From Kribbella sp. VKM Ac-2569 (GTDB taxonomy: Bacteria; Actinomycetota; Actinomycetes; Propionibacteriales; Kribbellaceae): a DNA stretch of 64,000 bases. How positions within the stretch are numbered: the stretch's first letter is position 1; each line of letters starts with the position of its first letter. The stretch covers positions 1 through 64,000 of the forward strand of contig NZ_SGXJ01000005.1 of assembly GCF_004216905.1 (NCBI RefSeq), given 5' to 3'. This document shows positions 60,336-64,000 of the stretch, piece by piece. The notes beneath the pieces were generated by a model. That model ran no database searches, was not told the origin of the DNA, and was given only the letters and a program-made list of their open reading frames with translations. The position numbers were made by a program, and so were the translations under genes.

Positions 60336-61526
60336 TCACCCGGAAGCCGGATCGGACCGATCCGCAGCGAGATATGGGTACGGGTGCTCGGGGGAGCGGT
60401 GCTGGAAGGAGAGGATGCCGGGATTGCGGATGGTGCCGGCCTCGATCTCGATCGCCCGGCTGATGGTCGGGTCGGCGTGCCAGGCGGCGGGACCTTCGAG
60501 CACGGTGCGGATGAACGGCAGCAGGGCCTCGCTGATCTCCCAGGTCGCCGAGTTCCACAGGTACGACGGGCTGTGGTCGACGCCGTAGTACGTGATGTTG
60601 TCGCCGACCACGAACGTCGGGTCGTCGAACCCGGTCGGTCGCGCCCAGCTGAACCCCATGCCCAGGTCGCAGGAGACGTCGACGATCAGGCTGCCCGGCG
60701 CGAAGTGCGCGAGATCCTCCTCGATCAGGAACGTCAGCGGCGCATCCGGGTCCTGCAGCACACAGTTCACGATCACGTCGTGCTCGGCCAGGAACCCGGC
60801 CAGCGGCACCCGGCCATCGTCGGTCAGCGCGTGACTGCGGCGCGGATCGAGGGCGGCGCCGGGCTCGACCTCGTCCTGGTCGTACTGGACCATCCGCGCC
60901 GAGTGGATCGGTGACGCGACCGCGGCCACGTCACGGCCGGTGAGTACGTCGACGTCGTGGATGCCGTGCGCGTTCAGCGCGGTGACGGCTCCTCGGGCGG
61001 TCGCGCCGAACCCGATCACCACCGCCCGCAACCGGCGCCCGTAGTCGCCTGTCGAGCCGATCAGCTCGAGCGCCTGCAGTACGGAGCAGTACCCGGCGAG
61101 CTCGTTGTTCTTGTGGAAGACGTGCAGACTGAACCGGCCGTCGGAGGTCCAGTGGTTCATCGCCTCGAACGCGATCAGCGTGAGTCGGCGGTCGATCGCG
61201 AGCTGGGTGACCTCGTCGTCCTGGACGCAGTGCGGCCAGCCCCAGAGTGTCTGCCCGTCCCGCAGCCCGGCGAGATCCTCGGGCTGCGGCTTGGGCAGCA
61301 CCACGACATCGGCGACGGCGATCAGTTCGTCCCGGCCGACGACGCCGGCGACCGATTTCGCCAGGTCCTCGTCGGAGATCCCGAACTGCTCGCCGTACCC
61401 GGTCTCGAGGAAGATGTGCTGGCGCAGATCCTCGTCGATCCGCTCGAAATGGTGCGGATGAATCGGTAGCCGATGCTCGTTCTCCTTGCGGGAACGACCG
61501 ACGACACCGAGCGTTAACTGGTCCAC
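60336..61526 (-). CDS. N5-(carboxyethyl)ornithine synthase-like, alanine dehydrogenase family
   Basis: 396 residues. It starts LTLGVVGRSRKENEHRLPIH, with the family Arg and Lys region PKPQPEDLAGLRDGQT, a NAD(P)-binding site RAVVIGFGATARGAV near 180 and VDVSCDLGMGFSWARP later. Members of this AlaDH/PNT branch include N5-(1-carboxyethyl)ornithine synthase, which reductively joins pyruvate to ornithine, an opine-like reaction. GGGG lies five bases before the GTG at 61526. Codon 4 is TTA, rare in this GC-rich genome. It heads the three-gene operon. Confidence 0.83.
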   Translation of the reverse strand: MDQLTLGVVGRSRKENEHRLPIHPHHFERIDEDLRQHIFLETGYGEQFGISDEDLAKSVAGVVGRDELIAVADVVVLPKPQPEDLAGLRDGQTLWGWPHCVQDDEVTQLAIDRRLTLIAFEAMNHWTSDGRFSLHVFHKNNELAGYCSVLQALELIGSTGDYGRRLRAVVIGFGATARGAVTALNAHGIHDVDVLTGRDVAAVASPIHSARMVQYDQDEVEPGAALDPRRSHALTDDGRVPLAGFLAEHDVIVNCVLQDPDAPLTFLIEEDLAHFAPGSLIVDVSCDLGMGFSWARPTGFDDPTFVVGDNITYYGVDHSPSYLWNSATWEISEALLPFIRTVLEGPAAWHADPTISRAIEIEAGTIRNPGILSFQHRSPEHPYPYLAADRSDPASG

Positions 61527-61578
61527 GTGGGCCCCTTTGGTTACTCCCCGTTGTAGCACAGGGGGCTTGCGGAGCGGT

Positions 61579-62208
61579 TCAGTCTGCGCTGGTATCGACG
61601 CGGTGGTAGCGTCGGCCGGCCTTGCCGCCGAGCACTGCCGCGACCAGCGTGATCAGCGCGGCGGCGCCCACCGCGATCAGACCGCCCAAGGTCAGTGTCT
61701 GGTCCGCGATCGGCACCGACGGCAGTTTCATCCGGTCCAGTACGTCGTACTGCGAACCTGCCGTCGCCGCGAGCAAGGTGACGATCGCGGTCACGACGAT
61801 CCCGATCAGCCAGACACCGAGCCCGTGCAGGGCGCCTGCGGAGCCGGCCAGCCGTCCGGCGACGTATCCGCCGTGGTAGTACGCGAACCCCAGGATCAGG
61901 AGCAGGAGCGCACCGGAGACGATCCCGATGGTGCCGGCCGTGTTCGCGCTGTTCATGGCGTCGTACCAGTCGAAGGTGCCCGAATAGTCGACCGCTGCCG
62001 CGATCGCGCCGGCGATCCCGGTCAGCAGTGCGGTCAGCCCCATCGCGACCAGCCAGCCGTAGAACGTCCCGCCGCCACCTGTAGGGCGCCTGTGTACCCG
62101 GTCCCGGACCCGGACCCGGACCGGAGCGGCGCTCCGCTCCTCCTCGTACAGCTCGGACGGGCCGAGCCGGTCGACGCGTGTGTCTTCCTGATGCTGCTGC
62201 TGGGTCAT
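61579..62208 (-). CDS. Four-TM membrane protein, paralogue 1
   Basis: 209 residues. A charged cytoplasmic N-terminus of about 48 residues is followed by four to five membrane segments (FYGWLVAMGLTALLTGIAGA, GIVSGALLLLILGFAYYHGG, VWLIGIVVTAIVTLLAA and the last near 170). Shared with the next gene are GGYVAGRLA, GVWLIG and LGGKAGRRYHR. No function is known; it resembles YrzE/TIGR04086-type integral proteins. GGAGAAG precedes the ATG. The pair looks like a tandem duplication. Confidence 0.78.
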   Translation of the reverse strand: MTQQQHQEDTRVDRLGPSELYEEERSAAPVRVRVRDRVHRRPTGGGGTFYGWLVAMGLTALLTGIAGAIAAAVDYSGTFDWYDAMNSANTAGTIGIVSGALLLLILGFAYYHGGYVAGRLAGSAGALHGLGVWLIGIVVTAIVTLLAATAGSQYDVLDRMKLPSVPIADQTLTLGGLIAVGAAALITLVAAVLGGKAGRRYHRVDTSAD

Positions 62209-62280
62209 GTCAGCTTCTCCTCATCGGACAAGCCCCGTGTACCTCCCCGGTACCCGGCCAGAAACCGACAGACCGTTTAC

Positions 62281-62970
62281 TCAGAGCAACTGGTCGATGC
62301 GGTCGTGGTAGCGCCTGCCGGATTTGCCGCCGAGGATCGCGGCCAGGAGCGTCAGGACCAGCAAGGTGGCCGCTGCTGCGATGCTGCCGAGCAGGAGGGT
62401 GTTGTCGGCGAGCGCCACGTTCGGCCGGTTGATCTCGTCGACCAGGCCGTACTGGCTGTCCAGCACCCAACCGGCACCGCCGGCGAGCGCTCCGACGAGC
62501 AGAGCGATCATCCAGACGCCGAAGCCCTGCCGTCCGCCGTCGAAGCGTGCGAGCCGGCCGGCGACGTACCCGCCGATGTAGAACGCCAGCGTCAGCATGA
62601 AGATCGTGACACCTGCCGCGGTGAGCGAGGCCGCGCCGGGCTGCGCCTTCGCGTCGCTGGTGGTGTAGTCCAGGATCTCGGCGGTGCCGAGCGCGGCGGC
62701 GGACACGGCGGCCATCAGCAGCACCGACATCGAGATCGCGATCAGCCACCCGAAGAACGCCGCACCGAACTTGAACCCGCGGTACGACAGCAGGTCCGGA
62801 TCGAGGTCCTGCTCGGCCGCCGCCGGAGGCGTCCGCAGCGGCTGGTCCGGGATCGAAATCGTGCTCATCGCCCGGCTCGCGGCCGCGCGCGCCTCCTCGT
62901 ACTTCTGCGTGCTGGCGTCGCCGGCGGGCGTGGTGATCGTGGCGGTGTCGCCGGGGTACTGCTGACTCAT
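62281..62970 (-). CDS. Four-TM membrane protein, paralogue 2
   Basis: 229 residues. It has a longer cytoplasmic N-terminus (about 70 residues), then membrane segments including FGWLIAISMSVLLMAAVSAA, TIFMLTLAFYIGGYVAGRLA and VWMIALLVGALAGG, ending LGGKSGRRYHDRID. The blocks IGGYVAGRLA and LGGKxGRRYH match paralogue 1. It lies 72 bases upstream of paralogue 1 on the same strand and likely shares its transcript. Function unknown. Confidence 0.78.
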   Translation of the reverse strand: MSQQYPGDTATITTPAGDASTQKYEEARAAASRAMSTISIPDQPLRTPPAAAEQDLDPDLLSYRGFKFGAAFFGWLIAISMSVLLMAAVSAAALGTAEILDYTTSDAKAQPGAASLTAAGVTIFMLTLAFYIGGYVAGRLARFDGGRQGFGVWMIALLVGALAGGAGWVLDSQYGLVDEINRPNVALADNTLLLGSIAAAATLLVLTLLAAILGGKSGRRYHDRIDQLL

Positions 62971-63048
62971 CTCCGCTGGCTCCTCAGGTCGGCTTCGGGG
63001 CGGTCCCTACCCGTCCGCACTGCGCCTGACACGGCCGGAGTGCTGAAT

Positions 63049-64000
63049 TTAACCGACTCCTGGGGTGGCTTCACTCACCGTCGCCGGGTATCGGCGTGGA
63101 GTGAACACCAGCGAGCCGGCCGGCCGGGGCACAGTACGGGTCTGTGACGAGCCGACCAGGAGCAGGCACCGCATGTCAACCGTTTGAGGATCCAGTTCCG
63201 CCAGTGTTGTCACAGTGATCGACTCCTCCGGCCCGCCCACGTCGCGTCCGACCACGACCGGCGTACCGGGGGAGCGGTGCTCCAGGAGCAGGTCCCGGGT
63301 CGCCTCGACCTGCCAGGTCCGGGACCTGGAGGCGGGGTTGTAGATCGCTATCGCCAGGTCTGCCTGCGCTGCCGCGGTCAGGCGCTGGGCGATCACGTCC
63401 CACGGCTTGAGCCGGTCCGATAGCGACAACACGCAGTAGTCGTGTCCGAGCGGCGCACCGACCCGGCTGGCGACCGCCTGTGCGGCCGTCATGCCAGGCA
63501 GCACCCGTACGACGATGTCGGCGTACTCCGGCTCCGCCGCGATCTCTGTGACCGCACTGGCCATGGCGAACACCCCTGGGTCACCGGACGAGACCACAAC
63601 CACCGTGGAGCCCTTACGAGCCAGATCGAGGGCGAACGCGGCCCGCTCCGACTCAACGCGGTTGTCCGAGCCGTGCTTGCGCTGACGGGCCCGGTCCGGC
63701 AAGCGGTCGACGTACGTCGTGTAGCCGATCACGTCGTCCGCACTGGCGATCGCGGCGCGCACCTCCGGCGTCATCCACTCCGGGCCGGCCGGACCGAGGC
63801 CGACGACGGTGACTGAGCCTTCGGTGGCGGTCTTGGTCACGGGTGCGGCGAAGGTGTTGTTGATGGGGCTCGGGAGGAGGGCGAGGGAGAAGTACGGGAC
63901 CTCGTCCGGGTCGACCTCGTTGAGCGGTGCTGTGCGCTGAGCGTCGGTTGTCGCGCGTTCGACGTACCAGGCCTCGTCGGCGCGACCTGCGAGCTCGAAG
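63049..64000 (-). CDS. cobIJ: Fused precorrin-2 C20 / precorrin-3B C17-methyltransferase, 3' part
   Basis: The frame is open to the right window edge, so at least 316 residues are missing their N-terminus. The first 50 visible residues (AWYVERATTDAQR, then VPYFSLALLPS) match the C-terminal end of CobI. After a short linker the CobJ domain starts at VTVVGLGPAGPEWMTPEV, the SAM-binding start, and includes VVSSGDPGVFAMAS and AIAIYNPASRSRTWQ. CobI and CobJ methylate corrin precursors in the oxygen-dependent cobalamin pathway. Mycobacterium tuberculosis has the same fusion. The stop is TAA at 63049-63051. Confidence 0.9.
   Translation of the reverse strand, partial: FELAGRADEAWYVERATTDAQRTAPLNEVDPDEVPYFSLALLPSPINNTFAAPVTKTATEGSVTVVGLGPAGPEWMTPEVRAAIASADDVIGYTTYVDRLPDRARQRKHGSDNRVESERAAFALDLARKGSTVVVVSSGDPGVFAMASAVTEIAAEPEYADIVVRVLPGMTAAQAVASRVGAPLGHDYCVLSLSDRLKPWDVIAQRLTAAAQADLAIAIYNPASRSRTWQVEATRDLLLEHRSPGTPVVVGRDVGGPEESITVTTLAELDPQTVDMRCLLLVGSSQTRTVPRPAGSLVFTPRRYPATVSEATPGVG

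Overview
The window is about 70% GC, has coding on nearly every base, uses GTG starts freely and shows the gene order of a filamentous or nocardioform actinobacterium. Frequent GTAC/TACG runs, the conserved nadK-recN-steAB-pyrG-ald-xerD-parA-scpAB-rluB order and the pafA-pafBC-tatAC-helY order suggest a Kribbella-like member of the Propionibacteriales. That genus call is an inference from style and synteny, not a search.

Layout. 1-90 is the 3' end of a 5S rRNA with its terminator. 189-2927 holds a disordered RGG/RDDR-rich TPR protein and a CHAD protein, convergent with a DUF1015 gene. 4105-9708 is a tight run: HAD phosphatase, lysine-tailed coiled-coil protein, acidic protein, tlyA, NAD kinase, recN. 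9818-15332 is an envelope cluster: SteA, SteB, an MraY-like membrane protein, a MurJ-like flippase and a GT4 glycosyltransferase. pyrG and a Nudix hydrolase follow. 17849-24569 is accessory: a secreted GH92 alpha-mannosidase coupled to a frameshifted secreted cyclophilin, then HIT, cupin, membrane and luciferase-like genes. After a 474-base gap with a possible gene remnant come ald, xerD, parA, a ribbon-helix-helix gene, scpA, scpB and rluB (25044-31498), which is the chromosome segregation block.

31503-34581 is a minus-strand accessory patch: two paralogous secreted proteins flanking a Tat-type lipase/esterase. It abuts pafA. 34713-45998 is the Pup ligase/PafBC/Tat region: pafA, Eis-like GNAT, FKBP lipoprotein, DUF3866, pafB, pafC, tatA, tatC and a lipid kinase. 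No pup, dop, mpa or prcBA genes lie in the window. 46098-54294 mixes a GH46 chitosanase with a candidate operator, an esterase, helY, a Tat-type serine hydrolase, a divergent MarR/cupin pair around a near-perfect 32-bp operator, and a secreted DUF1906 protein. 54379-64000 holds a GyrI-like/ArsR-like/MFS run, a flavoprotein and LysR pair, a three-gene minus-strand metabolic operon (AlaDH-like opine enzyme, SDR, cupin dioxygenase), two paralogous membrane proteins, and the 3' part of a fused cobI-cobJ gene.

Most of the window is conserved housekeeping. I did not find a clear new system such as defence, CRISPR or a mobile element. The best leads are regulatory and architectural: an inverted repeat that buries the start codon of the lipid kinase gene, a recurrent TANNNT-N6-8-start pattern pointing to leaderless transcripts, a CTG start for xerD, a ParA/RHH pair next to scpAB, a complete-looking polyprenyl-glycan mini-pathway attached to steAB, and several Tat-type exported hydrolases close to tatAC. 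No tRNA, CRISPR array, insertion sequence, integrase, phage gene or attachment site was seen.
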